64,000 bases of DNA. Source: Sphingobacterium zeae. Lineage in GTDB: Bacteria; Bacteroidota; Bacteroidia; Sphingobacteriales; Sphingobacteriaceae. Position 1 is the first letter of the stretch. Every line of letters starts with the position of its first letter. Location of the stretch: contig NZ_JAUTBA010000001.1 in NCBI RefSeq assembly GCF_030818895.1, positions 1,240,001 through 1,304,000 on the forward strand, read 5' to 3'. Below are positions 30,878 through 39,861 of this stretch, in pieces. The notes below the pieces were generated by a model that searched no databases, was not told the DNA's origin, and worked only from the letters and a program-made list of their open reading frames with translations. A program made the position numbers and the translations under genes.

Positions 30878-31636
30878 ATGATTCAAATCGAAGATATTAA
30901 CAAGTCGTTTGGTGATAATCATGTACTGAAAGGTATCAGTGCGAATTTTGAACCCGGTAAAGTAAGTTTGATAATTGGCGGTTCGGGGTCGGGAAAGAGT
31001 ACCTTACTGAAGTGTATCGTGGGGTTGCATCAACCGGAAAAAGGAAAGGTCATTTTTGACGGTAAAGATTTTACTCGGATGAATTTTGAAGAGCGTGTTC
31101 CCATTCGTAAAGAAATAGGTATGCTTTTTCAGAATTCAGCATTATTTGATTCGATGACTGTCGAACAAAATATTATGTTTTCTTTGGATATGTTTACGGA
31201 CATGTCGAAAGCGGAGAAATTAGACCGGGCAAATCATTGTCTAGAACAGGTGAATCTGGAGGGGAGGAATAAGCTTTTTCCTGCCGAGCTCTCAGGCGGG
31301 ATGAAAAAGCGTGTAGGTATTGCACGTGCGATCAGTATGAATCCCAAATACCTTTTTTGTGATGAACCTAATTCGGGGCTGGACCCTGAAACTTCTATTG
31401 TTATTGATGAATTGGTTTTGAAGATTACTCAAGAATTAAAATGTACAACAGTTGTTGTTACGCATGATATGAATTCTGTGATGGGAATAGGGGAATATAT
31501 TTTATTTCTTTACCAAGGCGCGAAATTTTGGGAAGGGTCCAATAAGGATATGATGCGCTCGGATGTGAAAGAATTGAACAACTTTGTCTTTGCAAGTCCA
31601 TTGATGAAAAGTGCTAAGGCCTCAATGGGGGAATAA
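30878..31636 (+). CDS. mlaF: MlaF-type ABC transporter ATPase
   Basis: A 252-residue ABC ATPase. Walker A GGSGSGKST is at residues 34-42, the signature LSGGMKKR at 138-145, and Walker B YLFCDEP at 158-164, followed by the MlaF-specific NSGLDP. It powers the MlaE permease. The gene is in one operon with mlaE. No MCE-domain gene follows; the next gene is a methyltransferase with its own promoter-like box. Confidence 0.93.
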   Translation: MIQIEDINKSFGDNHVLKGISANFEPGKVSLIIGGSGSGKSTLLKCIVGLHQPEKGKVIFDGKDFTRMNFEERVPIRKEIGMLFQNSALFDSMTVEQNIMFSLDMFTDMSKAEKLDRANHCLEQVNLEGRNKLFPAELSGGMKKRVGIARAISMNPKYLFCDEPNSGLDPETSIVIDELVLKITQELKCTTVVVTHDMNSVMGIGEYILFLYQGAKFWEGSNKDMMRSDVKELNNFVFASPLMKSAKASMGE

Positions 31637-31743
31637 CGCATGAAATTATTGTTTTAGTGCGCCCGATTTTTAGGCGTTGATCGTGCTTAGGATCAAGCGG
31701 ATTTCTTTTATATTGAAATTTAGCTTAGTTTTGTCGGAAAATT

Positions 31744-32649
31744 TTGATTTTGGCAGCAACAAATATACAACTATTGACTCCACAGCATTGGAGCGACTAT
31801 GAACTCATTGATTGTGGTGATTTTGAAAAATTGGAACGCTTTGGTGATTTAATTCTGATCAGACCTGAGCCTCAGGCTGTATGGCCTAAGGCGTTGAGCG
31901 AAGCAGAATGGAACAAGCGTTATCATATCAAATTCAAAGGTCGGTCGGCTACTTCTGGAGAATGGTTGAAGAAAAATCCGAAGGTTCAGGATCGTTGGCA
32001 TATCGAATATAAAAATAGCGACGTGGCCATCAAATTTAGATTGGGCCTGACATCTTTTAAGCACGTGGGGATATTTCCGGAGCAGGCTGTAAATTGGGAC
32101 TATATTTCGGAATCTGTTCGTTCGTTTAAAACGGAAAAACCGAAGGTTCTCAATCTTTTTGCATATACGGGAGGAGCATCTCTAATAGCGAAAGCTGCTG
32201 GCGCGGATACAACGCACGTGGATTCGATTAAACAGGTTGTTACCTGGGCGAATGAAAATATGGAAATTTCTAACTTGGATAACATTCGTTGGGTTGTTGA
32301 GGATGCGTTGAAGTTTGTAAAGCGTGAACTGAAAAGAGGTAATACCTATAACGGAATTATTTTGGATCCACCAGCTTATGGACATGGACCGAAAGGCGAG
32401 AAATGGAAATTAGAAGACCACATTATGGAAATGATGACAGAGGTTGTTCAGCTATTGGATCCTAAAGAACATTTTTTGATTTTAAATACGTATTCTTTAG
32501 GTTTCTCTTCGGTTATTGTGGAAAATTTAATTAAGACTGCTTTTCCAAAGGTTGAAAACTTAGAAATAGGTGAGCTATTTTTACAAGCAACTGCAGGGCC
32601 GAAACTTCCACTTGGCGTATTTGGTAAATTCCGTAAGATAGCGAAGTAA
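31744..32649 (+). CDS. Class I SAM-dependent methyltransferase (RlmI/RlmK-like C-terminal fold)
   Basis: A 301-residue Rossmann methyltransferase. The SAM loop is NLFAYTGGASLIAKAAG and the catalytic motif DPPAYGHGP is of the kind seen in RNA (cytosine-5/guanine-N2) methyltransferases. The ATWAN-like VVTWANENME and the helix KFVKRELKRG are further family marks. The PUA domain of RlmI is absent. The only in-frame start before the first conserved region is TTG (31744); there is no ATG. A TAGTTTTG box lies at 31726-31733, ten bases upstream. The exact RNA target is unknown. Confidence 0.8.
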   Translation: MILAATNIQLLTPQHWSDYELIDCGDFEKLERFGDLILIRPEPQAVWPKALSEAEWNKRYHIKFKGRSATSGEWLKKNPKVQDRWHIEYKNSDVAIKFRLGLTSFKHVGIFPEQAVNWDYISESVRSFKTEKPKVLNLFAYTGGASLIAKAAGADTTHVDSIKQVVTWANENMEISNLDNIRWVVEDALKFVKRELKRGNTYNGIILDPPAYGHGPKGEKWKLEDHIMEMMTEVVQLLDPKEHFLILNTYSLGFSSVIVENLIKTAFPKVENLEIGELFLQATAGPKLPLGVFGKFRKIAK

Positions 32650-32664
32650 GACGGTCAAAAGATT

Positions 32665-32716
32665 TCTGATAACAACCACGGGGCGCTTAAACAAGCGCCC
32701 CGTGGTTGTTATCAGA
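32665..32716. terminator. Perfect 24-bp bidirectional terminator
   Basis: 32665-32688 pairs with 32693-32716 around an AAAC loop. It contains a GC-rich CACGGGGCGC core and lies between the convergent methyltransferase and the 592-residue protein gene. Confidence 0.88.
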
Positions 32717-32743
32717 TACAATTTTTTAATATGTATTAGGGCA

Positions 32744-34522
32744 TTACATATGGATGTCCTTCAACCGTAACGATGCGAGTTCCAGCTGCTTTGGGATGGC
32801 TGCGATCATGTTCTGTGGGATATGTGATAAATGTTGAACTAGCTCTTCATAGTAAGCAATTCCGGCTTGTAATTGCGCTTTAAATTTGGCTACGTACTTT
32901 ATCTTTTTATCGTTTATGATGTTTTGATTGTCTGTTACATATTTTTGAATATGATCAATATACAGGTTGAGCTCGTTGATCAGGACAAATGGGCGATTGT
33001 TATTGTCAAAGACTGAGATACGGCCATAGATATGGTCGATCATTTCCCGTAAAGTATATTGTTTTTTAAACCAAACGAGATTTGGACCCGGGCAAATGGC
33101 TACGGCGGTCTGTTCTTTAGTCTTCTGGATATTGTACTTGAGATAGGCAGGTGCTGCGAGTCCTTCACAAAGACAGGTCTTTTCGGTAATGGCCTCAAAA
33201 GCTTTTTCGTATTCAGCAGCAGACAGGTTCTGTTGTGTTAGTTCCTGTATCTTTTGATGTTGATATACGCGTGATGCGGTGCAGATGGGCTTGTCACTGA
33301 ACTCGGTGTTGGAAATGAGATACTCTTTTTTGCAGGGGCTTCCAGGGCGGCCTTTTTTAATTCGTTCTACCCGAAGGTGCTCAGCGCCACTTTTTCTAAA
33401 GTTGTTGAATGGAATCCCTAATGGAGATGCTCCACTGCAGTAGAAGTCTTCTTTTTCGGCAAGTTCCAATGTTTTCAACGTTTCTTGATCTACCGTAGTT
33501 GCTTCGGGTACCATTAGGAATGGAGATCCCCAGCCTACAGCGTCAAATCCGTAATAATCTAAAAAAAACTCATGTTCTAAAGCGGTACCCACCCCTCCTT
33601 GAACCGTATATTTGATAACGGGAGGTATGGTTAGAAAGCGCTTTTGAGCATTCCAATATTCTTTGTATATCTCGAAAAGTTCGGCTTTTAAACTTTCTTT
33701 CTTTTCTTTGAATTCTTGAAGGATTGGACCAAGAAGAAAGCCATCCGTTGCGAAAGCATGTCCACCGCAGTTCAAACCGGATTCTATTCTGAATTCAGAT
33801 ACCCAAACCCCTCTTTTGGCGAGATATTTTGCCTGAATGAGTGCCGATCGGAAATCACTTACTTTGAGTGTTACCTTTTTGTCGAACATACTTTCATTAT
33901 CAGGGAAGAAAGCTGGCAATTCAGCAAGGTAAGCATATAAGTGTGGATTCATTCCAGCGGAAAGGATAAGTGAAGAATGAAGATTGGAATTTGCAAAGCC
34001 ACGTAAGGCTGCTAGTGCATCAGAAAAGCGCTCGTCTAATACCTTACCGTTTTTATAATTTATCTTGTCAACTTTGGACATGATATTAACATCAATGTCA
34101 CCTGCCTTTAGATAAGTGATCAATAAATCTTGGAGTTCGGTCTTAATGGCCAGATTTGTTTCAATTTCCATAGCGTGATACAGCGGCTTGGATGGATGTG
34201 AATCTGGTAGAAGCTGAAAGTATTTTGCCAATTCTGAGCCTTCTGTAAAGGGTTGATGTTTTAAGGCTGTAATTTGTTTATTGACCACAAATTGTACCAG
34301 ATTGAGGTACGCTGTGATTCTATTTGCCCGATAATCTTCTTCAGATGTGAGGATTGGTTGATAGGGGATTTGATATTCTCCACAGTAATAGCAGCGCATG
34401 CGCTCGATTAGTTCATCGTCAACGATAGACATCACGGAGGAGATTCCGTACTGGGCAACCTTAATTGCTGAATCGATCGAGAAAGCTAAGCCTAATACGG
34501 GGATATGAAAAGTGTGCGTCAT
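32744..34522 (-). CDS. Conserved Bacteroidota protein of unknown function, possible TIM-barrel fold
   Basis: A 592-residue protein without signal peptide or clear membrane helix. The N-terminus IPVLGLAFSIDSAIKVAQYG and the central GVGTALEHEF and VGWGSPFLMVPE segments resemble flavin-dependent TIM barrels such as the 2-nitropropane dioxygenase/FabK group, and GLNCGGHAFATDG adds a conserved Cys-Gly-Gly. Cys44 and Cys47 form a CxxC; several further cysteines lie near the C-terminus (CLCEG, ICPGP). I do not recognise a named domain and give no function. It is a single gene between two terminator-bounded neighbours. Family-level conservation in Bacteroidota is from memory and unverified. Confidence 0.55.
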   Translation of the reverse strand: MTHTFHIPVLGLAFSIDSAIKVAQYGISSVMSIVDDELIERMRCYYCGEYQIPYQPILTSEEDYRANRITAYLNLVQFVVNKQITALKHQPFTEGSELAKYFQLLPDSHPSKPLYHAMEIETNLAIKTELQDLLITYLKAGDIDVNIMSKVDKINYKNGKVLDERFSDALAALRGFANSNLHSSLILSAGMNPHLYAYLAELPAFFPDNESMFDKKVTLKVSDFRSALIQAKYLAKRGVWVSEFRIESGLNCGGHAFATDGFLLGPILQEFKEKKESLKAELFEIYKEYWNAQKRFLTIPPVIKYTVQGGVGTALEHEFFLDYYGFDAVGWGSPFLMVPEATTVDQETLKTLELAEKEDFYCSGASPLGIPFNNFRKSGAEHLRVERIKKGRPGSPCKKEYLISNTEFSDKPICTASRVYQHQKIQELTQQNLSAAEYEKAFEAITEKTCLCEGLAAPAYLKYNIQKTKEQTAVAICPGPNLVWFKKQYTLREMIDHIYGRISVFDNNNRPFVLINELNLYIDHIQKYVTDNQNIINDKKIKYVAKFKAQLQAGIAYYEELVQHLSHIPQNMIAAIPKQLELASLRLKDIHM

Positions 34523-34605
34523 TCTTAAATATTTCTTTTACGAAATAATGGAGAATAACGCAAAAAAAAAGTAATGATTGTTTTATGGGGAGATGATTGT
34601 AATCA

Positions 34606-35448
34606 CTATTCAAATACAATTGTTTTGTAGTCGTTGCGCATGACACGATCCTCGCTAAGCAGGCGAATTGCCCGGCTTAAAACGGCTTTTTCTATTTCCT
34701 TTCCGGCAGTAACCATATCCTTTACTGTGTAGGTGTGGTTGACATGCCGTATATCCTGGACGATGATCGGACCTTCATCAAGTTGGTCGGTCACGAAATG
34801 CGCTGTGGCTCCAATAATCTTAACACCTCTTGCATGTGCCTGTTTGTAGGGGTTGGCGCCTATAAATGCCGGTAGGAAGGAATGGTGGATATTCACTAAT
34901 TTATTCTCAAAAGTTCCAACAAACGCTGGTGATAAGATTCGCATGAATTTAGCTAAAATGATATAATCGAAATGATATTGTTGGATTTGTGCTATCAGTT
35001 TTTTTTCGAACGTTTCCTTTGTCAGGTTTTCATGTGAGATACAGTGAAAAGGAATGTCAAATTTTTCTGTAAAAGAGCGTAGCGATTCATAATTGCCAAT
35101 GACAGCCTGTACTTCGGCTCCCCAAGTTTCGAAATGCTGTCGTACGAGTATGTCTGCAAGGCAGTGATGCTCTTTGGTCACCAAGACAACAATCTTTTTT
35201 CGGGTATTGGGGTTGATCTGTATTTGAGCAGACGGAGGAAGTACCTCAGCCAAGGAGTCGGAAAGTTGTTTTTGATCCATTACTAGACCGTTACAGACTA
35301 CACGCACGAAGAATTTATTGGCTTCTTCATCTACATATTCGCGCATGGTGACAATATTGAGCTGATATTTTGCTAGCGTGTTGGAGATGTTGGCGACTAG
35401 TCCAACGGCGTCTTGACATTGGATCAAAATTAAGGTTTGGTTGTACAT
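34606..35448 (-). CDS. purU: Formyltetrahydrofolate deformylase
   Basis: A 280-residue protein with the PurU layout. An N-terminal ACT domain (residues 1-80, LIQCQDAVGLVANIS) is followed by a formyltransferase-fold domain. The catalytic triad region is visible as NIHHSFLPAF and the Asp in DQLDEGPII. It hydrolyses 10-formyl-THF to formate for purine ring synthesis and one-carbon balance. It follows parE on the same strand, separated by a terminator. Confidence 0.93.
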   Translation of the reverse strand: MYNQTLILIQCQDAVGLVANISNTLAKYQLNIVTMREYVDEEANKFFVRVVCNGLVMDQKQLSDSLAEVLPPSAQIQINPNTRKKIVVLVTKEHHCLADILVRQHFETWGAEVQAVIGNYESLRSFTEKFDIPFHCISHENLTKETFEKKLIAQIQQYHFDYIILAKFMRILSPAFVGTFENKLVNIHHSFLPAFIGANPYKQAHARGVKIIGATAHFVTDQLDEGPIIVQDIRHVNHTYTVKDMVTAGKEIEKAVLSRAIRLLSEDRVMRNDYKTIVFE

Positions 35449-35470
35449 GAAATTTGGATGTAGGTTATTG

Positions 35471-35503
35471 AAAAAAAGCGGGCTATGTTAACCCGCTTTT
35501 TTT
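35471..35503 (-). terminator. Terminator overlapping the parE stop codon
   Basis: A 12-bp stem pairs 35471-35482 with 35492-35503, with A7 and T7 flanks. The parE stop (35488-35490) lies in the loop and the last parE codons are in the stem. It separates parE from purU. Confidence 0.8.
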
Positions 35504-37341
35504 GTTAGTTCTTCTTCAAGGTCAACTTCAACACGTAGATTTTCGACGATATGTTTTTGTCTATCGGGCGTGTTTTTACCCATGTAATATTCTAATAACT
35601 GTTGGATTTTATTGTCTTTGGACAAGATAACCGGGTCAAGGCGGATATCTTTTCCAATAAATAAACCAAACTCGGAAGGTGATATTTCACCCAGACCTTT
35701 GAATCGGGTAATTTCGGGTTTAGCGCCTAATTTTGCGATTGCTTTTTGCCGTTCTTCGTCGGAATAACAATAAATTGTTTCCTTTTTGTTGCGGACACGG
35801 AAAAGGGGCGTCTGCAAAATGGAAACGTGACCAGCTTTGACAAGGTCTGGAAAAAACTGCAAGAAAAATGTCAATAACAACAGACGGATGTGCATGCCGT
35901 CGACGTCGGCATCGGTAGCGATTACGATATTGTTGTAGCGTAACCCGTCGAGACCATCTTCAATATTAAGTGCATGTTGTAAGAGGTTAAATTCTTCGTT
36001 TTCATAAACAATCTTTTTGGACATACCGTATGAGTTTAACGGTTTTCCTTTCAAACTGAAAACAGCTTGAGTCTGCACATCCCGCGATTTGGTAATGGAG
36101 CCAGATGCCGAATCCCCTTCAGTGATAAACAAAGTTGTTTCTTGGTTACGTTCATTTTTATCGCTAAAATGCACTTTACAGTCACGTAGTTTACGATTAT
36201 GAAGCGAGGCTTTTTTTGCCCTTTCGTTGGCCAGTTTTTTAATACCCGCGATGTCCTTGCGCTCACGTTCGGATTGCAGGATTCGTTTCTGAAGGGCATC
36301 TGCCGTAGCTGGATTTTTATGCAGGTAATCATCCAATGCTTTTTTTACAAAGTCATTAATGAAGCCTCTTACAGTCGGGCCTTCAGGACCGACACTTTGG
36401 GAACCCAATTTTGTTTTAGTTTGAGATTCGAAAACAGGTTCTTGTACTTTGATGGCGATTGCTCCGATGATTGAAGACCGAATATCCGATGCGTCAAATT
36501 CTTTTTTGTAGAATTCGCGGATCGTTTTGACGAGTGCTTCACGAAATGCTGCCTGATGTGTTCCCCCTTGGGTTGTATGTTGTCCGTTTACGAAGGAATA
36601 GTATTCCTCTCCATATTGTTGTCCATGTGTCATGGCAATTTCAATGTCTTCACCACGCAGGTGAATAATTGGATAGCGCATGGATTCGGCATCAATATTA
36701 CGTTCCAATAAGTCTTTTAGACCATGCTCGGAAATAAATTTCTGATTATTGAAATTAATCGTAAGCCCAGAATTCAGGAACACATAATTCCAGATCATGT
36801 TTTCAACAAATTCTAGTCTGTATTTATAATTCCGGAAAATGGAGTCGTCTGGATAGAATGTTACCGCTGTGCCATTTCGTTGCGTTGTTTCTTTTTGTTC
36901 ATCATGGACTAACTCTCCCTTAGCGAATTGCGCGATGCGGGTAATATTTTGCCGATAGGACTGTACGGTGAACTGACTGGACAAAGCGTTCACTGCTTTC
37001 GTGCCGACCCCATTTAAACCGACGGACTTTTGGAAAGCCTTACTATCATATTTACCACCTGTATTGATTTTAGAAACAACATCAACAACAGAACCAATTG
37101 GAATACCACGTCCATAATCGCGTACGGAAACCTTATTCTCGTTTACCGTGATATCAATCGTTTTACCAGCTCCCATAACAAACTCATCGATGGAGTTGTC
37201 AACGACCTCTTTCAATAAAACATAAATACCATCATCATAGGCCGAACCGTCCCCCAACTTTCCAATGTACATTCCCGGACGAAGGCGAATATGCTCTTTC
37301 CAATCCAGGGACCTAATGCTGTCTTCGTTATATGTACTCAT
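35488..37341 (-). CDS. parE: DNA topoisomerase IV subunit B
   Basis: A 617-residue type IIA topoisomerase ATPase subunit. The Bergerat fold is at residues 15-180 with [14 protein letters not shown] and [14 protein letters not shown]. The TOPRIM domain carries EGDSASGS and DADVDGMH. The C-terminal segment [14 protein letters not shown] follows. The size and the short C-terminus suit ParE, not GyrB. It decatenates replicated chromosomes with ParC; parC is not in the window. A minus-strand TACTTTTG box is at 37365-37372. Confidence 0.95.
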   Translation of the reverse strand: MSTYNEDSIRSLDWKEHIRLRPGMYIGKLGDGSAYDDGIYVLLKEVVDNSIDEFVMGAGKTIDITVNENKVSVRDYGRGIPIGSVVDVVSKINTGGKYDSKAFQKSVGLNGVGTKAVNALSSQFTVQSYRQNITRIAQFAKGELVHDEQKETTQRNGTAVTFYPDDSIFRNYKYRLEFVENMIWNYVFLNSGLTINFNNQKFISEHGLKDLLERNIDAESMRYPIIHLRGEDIEIAMTHGQQYGEEYYSFVNGQHTTQGGTHQAAFREALVKTIREFYKKEFDASDIRSSIIGAIAIKVQEPVFESQTKTKLGSQSVGPEGPTVRGFINDFVKKALDDYLHKNPATADALQKRILQSERERKDIAGIKKLANERAKKASLHNRKLRDCKVHFSDKNERNQETTLFITEGDSASGSITKSRDVQTQAVFSLKGKPLNSYGMSKKIVYENEEFNLLQHALNIEDGLDGLRYNNIVIATDADVDGMHIRLLLLTFFLQFFPDLVKAGHVSILQTPLFRVRNKKETIYCYSDEERQKAIAKLGAKPEITRFKGLGEISPSEFGLFIGKDIRLDPVILSKDNKIQQLLEYYMGKNTPDRQKHIVENLRVEVDLEEELTKKAG

Positions 37342-37508
37342 AAATTTATGTAGAACTTAGCTAACAAAAGTAAAAAAAATAAACTACGATAAGTAGTTTA
37401 AAAGGCTAAATTTTTTAGATATCCCCAGTTTATGTCCACATGGTGAAAATTGCTGGTTTGCCGGGAAATGTTTACATTTAGTGTAAGTAATTTTAAAGCG
37501 AATAATTT

Positions 37509-38657
37509 ATGGGATTCTTTGATAAAATCAGGAATGAGTTTGTCGATATTATCGAATGGGTCGATAATAGTACAGATACAATTGTGTGGAAATTTCCAAG
37601 GTATCAGAATGAAATAAAAATGGGTGCACAATTGACCGTAAGGGAAGGACAGGCTGCCGTATTTTTAAACGAAGGTGTGGTGGCTGATGTCTTTCAGCCC
37701 GGTCGTTACGAATTGACGACCCAAAACATGCCAATCATGACTACCATTAGAGGCTGGAAGTATGGATTCAACAGTCCTTTCAAAGCGGATGTTTATTTTG
37801 TGAATCTTCGTCAATTTGTTAATCAGAAATGGGGCACCAAAAATCCAATCATGTTGCGGGATCCTGAATTTGGCCCCATTCGTCTCCGAGCTTTTGGTAA
37901 TTTTTCCTTTCAAGTGAAAGATGTTACTGTGTTTATGAAACAGCTGGTTTCAACAACACCGGTATTTACGGTTGAAGATATCACAGAACAGCTTCGAAAC
38001 ATTGCGGTATCGAGAGGGATGGATGCTATTGCTGAGTCCAAAATTCCTGCGTTGGATCTCGCATCCAACTACGATGAAGTATCGGCCTTGATACAGCAGA
38101 AAATTGGAGCCGATTTTGAAGAGTTGGGATTAAGTTTAACGAAGTTTTTAATAGAAAATATTTCTTTCCCAGAGGAAGTTGAAAAGGCACTTGATAAGCG
38201 AAGTAGCATGGGAGTTGTTGGTAATCTTGGGGCATATGCTCAATTTCAAGCGGCTAATTCGATGGAGAAAGCTGCTGAGAATCCAACTAGTGGAGGTATC
38301 GTCGGCGCGGGGTTCGGCGCTGGATTAGGGGCAGGAATGGTTGGTCAGATGGGAAATGTCTTTCAACAAAATAGTTTTGATGGAAATAATCCAACTGGAG
38401 CAGGGGGCGCAGGTGCTTCTGCTACAACAGCGGGGCCGCCGCCGCTGCCTAAAAGCGTGGCATATTATCTCGCGATTAAAGGAAAACAGGAAGGACCATT
38501 TGATCATGAACAGCTGCGCGGTCTTGTAAAAGCGGGCACGATGACACTTGCCACCTTGGTTTGGAAAGAGGGACTTGAAAACTGGATTGAAGCTGAAAAG
38601 GTAGGCGAATTAAAGGATCTGTTTTCGCAGAACCCGCCACCGATACCAGGAGTTTAG
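37509..38657 (+). CDS. SPFH-domain protein with C-terminal GYF_2 domain (YdjI-like)
   Basis: A 382-residue protein without signal peptide. Residues about 30-235 match the SPFH fold of the YdjI type: the start MGFFDKIRNEFVDIIEW, the QAAVFLNEGV strand, and the conserved KWGTKNPI and FEELGLSLTKFLIENISFP segments. A Gly/Ala-rich linker (about 255-310) follows and a GYF_2 domain (about 320-372, YYLAIKGKQEGPF, W, W) ends the protein. Known biology: Bacillus YdjI and YdjG work with PspA at the membrane. The next gene encodes a zinc-ribbon protein of the YdjG type, 23 bases downstream. Confidence 0.85.
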   Translation: MGFFDKIRNEFVDIIEWVDNSTDTIVWKFPRYQNEIKMGAQLTVREGQAAVFLNEGVVADVFQPGRYELTTQNMPIMTTIRGWKYGFNSPFKADVYFVNLRQFVNQKWGTKNPIMLRDPEFGPIRLRAFGNFSFQVKDVTVFMKQLVSTTPVFTVEDITEQLRNIAVSRGMDAIAESKIPALDLASNYDEVSALIQQKIGADFEELGLSLTKFLIENISFPEEVEKALDKRSSMGVVGNLGAYAQFQAANSMEKAAENPTSGGIVGAGFGAGLGAGMVGQMGNVFQQNSFDGNNPTGAGGAGASATTAGPPPLPKSVAYYLAIKGKQEGPFDHEQLRGLVKAGTMTLATLVWKEGLENWIEAEKVGELKDLFSQNPPPIPGV

Positions 38658-38680
38658 GATAAAACGGACGACCAAGTTTT

Positions 38681-39790
38681 ATGAGTTTTGAAGAAAAAAC
38701 CTCCGAGATAGAGCAAGGACTGAAATGTCAGGGTTGTGGTGCAATTTTGACTTATCAGCCTGGTACTTCCTATTTAGCATGTTCCTATTGCGGAACCAGA
38801 AATGAAATAGCTGATCAGTTGCCAGAAAATGGTCGTATTGAATCAACAGATTATAAGGTCTTTGGAGCCGCGATGGAAGGACTCGAAGATGAACGATATA
38901 GTTATTTAGCTGAGGTTGTGCATTGCGGAAACTGTGGTGCAAATTCAAGGTTAAATGCGCACGTCACCGCGGATTTGTGTGCTTTTTGTGCTTCACCATT
39001 GGTTATTGACCATCAGCAAAAGCGTATTGTAAAACCGCATGGTCTTGTTCCCTTTTCCGTTGATTACAAAAATGCTTTTGGGTTATTGACACAGTGGGCC
39101 GGTAAGATATGGTTCGCTCCGAATGACTTTAAGCGAATTTTTAATTCAAGAAATGATCGTTTAAAAGGAGTGTATATACCATTTTGGTCTTATGATGCAG
39201 ATGTACATTCTGACTATGTGGGGTCACGTGGCGAGTATTATTATGTGACGCGTACAAGACGCAATTCGGATGGTGAGACGGAAGAATACCAAGAAAGACG
39301 AACAAATTGGTATCCAGCTTCAGGTAGTATCTATAGTCAATTTAAGGATATTGTCATTTCGGGATCAACATCTCTTCCCGAAAAGTTCTCTGATAAAATC
39401 GGACCTTGGAATTTGGGTTATCTAAAACCTTTCAATGAGCAATATTTAAGTGGCTTTATCGCGGAAACTTTCAGTGTAGATCATGTGAAAGCAGCGACAA
39501 CTGCCCGAGCGATCATGGACCGGGAAATCGAGCGACAGGTTGAGCATGACATCGGTGGCGATACGCAGGATATCGATTCTATTGATAGTGATTTTAAATC
39601 CATTAAATTGAAATATATTCTTTTGCCAGTTTGGTTGTCTGCTTATCAATACAAGGGAAAGAGTTATCAGATCATGGTTAATGCATTTAATGGTAAAGTG
39701 TATGGGCAACGGCCTTATAGCTTTTGGAAATTAGCTTTTTTGATATTAGCAATCCTTATTGTTCTGTATGTCTTAAGCTTTATGGGATGA
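38681..39790 (+). CDS. Double zinc-ribbon protein with C-terminal membrane anchor (YdjG-like)
   Basis: A 369-residue protein. Two zinc ribbons are visible: C16/C19/C34/C37 and C82/C85/C100/C103. A beta-rich middle region includes WPFWSYDADVHS-like residues (IPFWSYDADVHSDY) and an acidic Asp-rich stretch near 300. One hydrophobic helix near 350-366 anchors it. It follows the SPFH gene with a 23-base gap and probably the same transcript. Databases often label relatives as primosomal protein N'-like, which is a misleading zinc-ribbon match. A function in binding the SPFH partner at the membrane is inferred. Confidence 0.75.
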   Translation: MSFEEKTSEIEQGLKCQGCGAILTYQPGTSYLACSYCGTRNEIADQLPENGRIESTDYKVFGAAMEGLEDERYSYLAEVVHCGNCGANSRLNAHVTADLCAFCASPLVIDHQQKRIVKPHGLVPFSVDYKNAFGLLTQWAGKIWFAPNDFKRIFNSRNDRLKGVYIPFWSYDADVHSDYVGSRGEYYYVTRTRRNSDGETEEYQERRTNWYPASGSIYSQFKDIVISGSTSLPEKFSDKIGPWNLGYLKPFNEQYLSGFIAETFSVDHVKAATTARAIMDREIERQVEHDIGGDTQDIDSIDSDFKSIKLKYILLPVWLSAYQYKGKSYQIMVNAFNGKVYGQRPYSFWKLAFLILAILIVLYVLSFMG

Positions 39791-39807
39791 AACATAGCTA
39801 ATAAAAG

Positions 39808-39842
39808 AAAGCGCTGTTCTCTTCGTTTGAGAACAGCGCTTT
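39808..39842. terminator. Bidirectional terminator between the two convergent units
   Basis: 14-bp perfect stem 39808-39821 / 39829-39842, loop TTCGTTT, with T-run on the plus strand. It ends the SPFH/zinc-ribbon unit and the opposing three-gene unit. Confidence 0.85.
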
Positions 39843-39861
39843 TTTATATGCTAAAAGGTGC

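Noticed and set aside
38681..39790. Primosomal protein N' (PriA-like) function for the zinc-ribbon protein
   Set aside because: Only the zinc-ribbon cysteines match; there are no helicase motifs, and a membrane helix is at the C-terminus.
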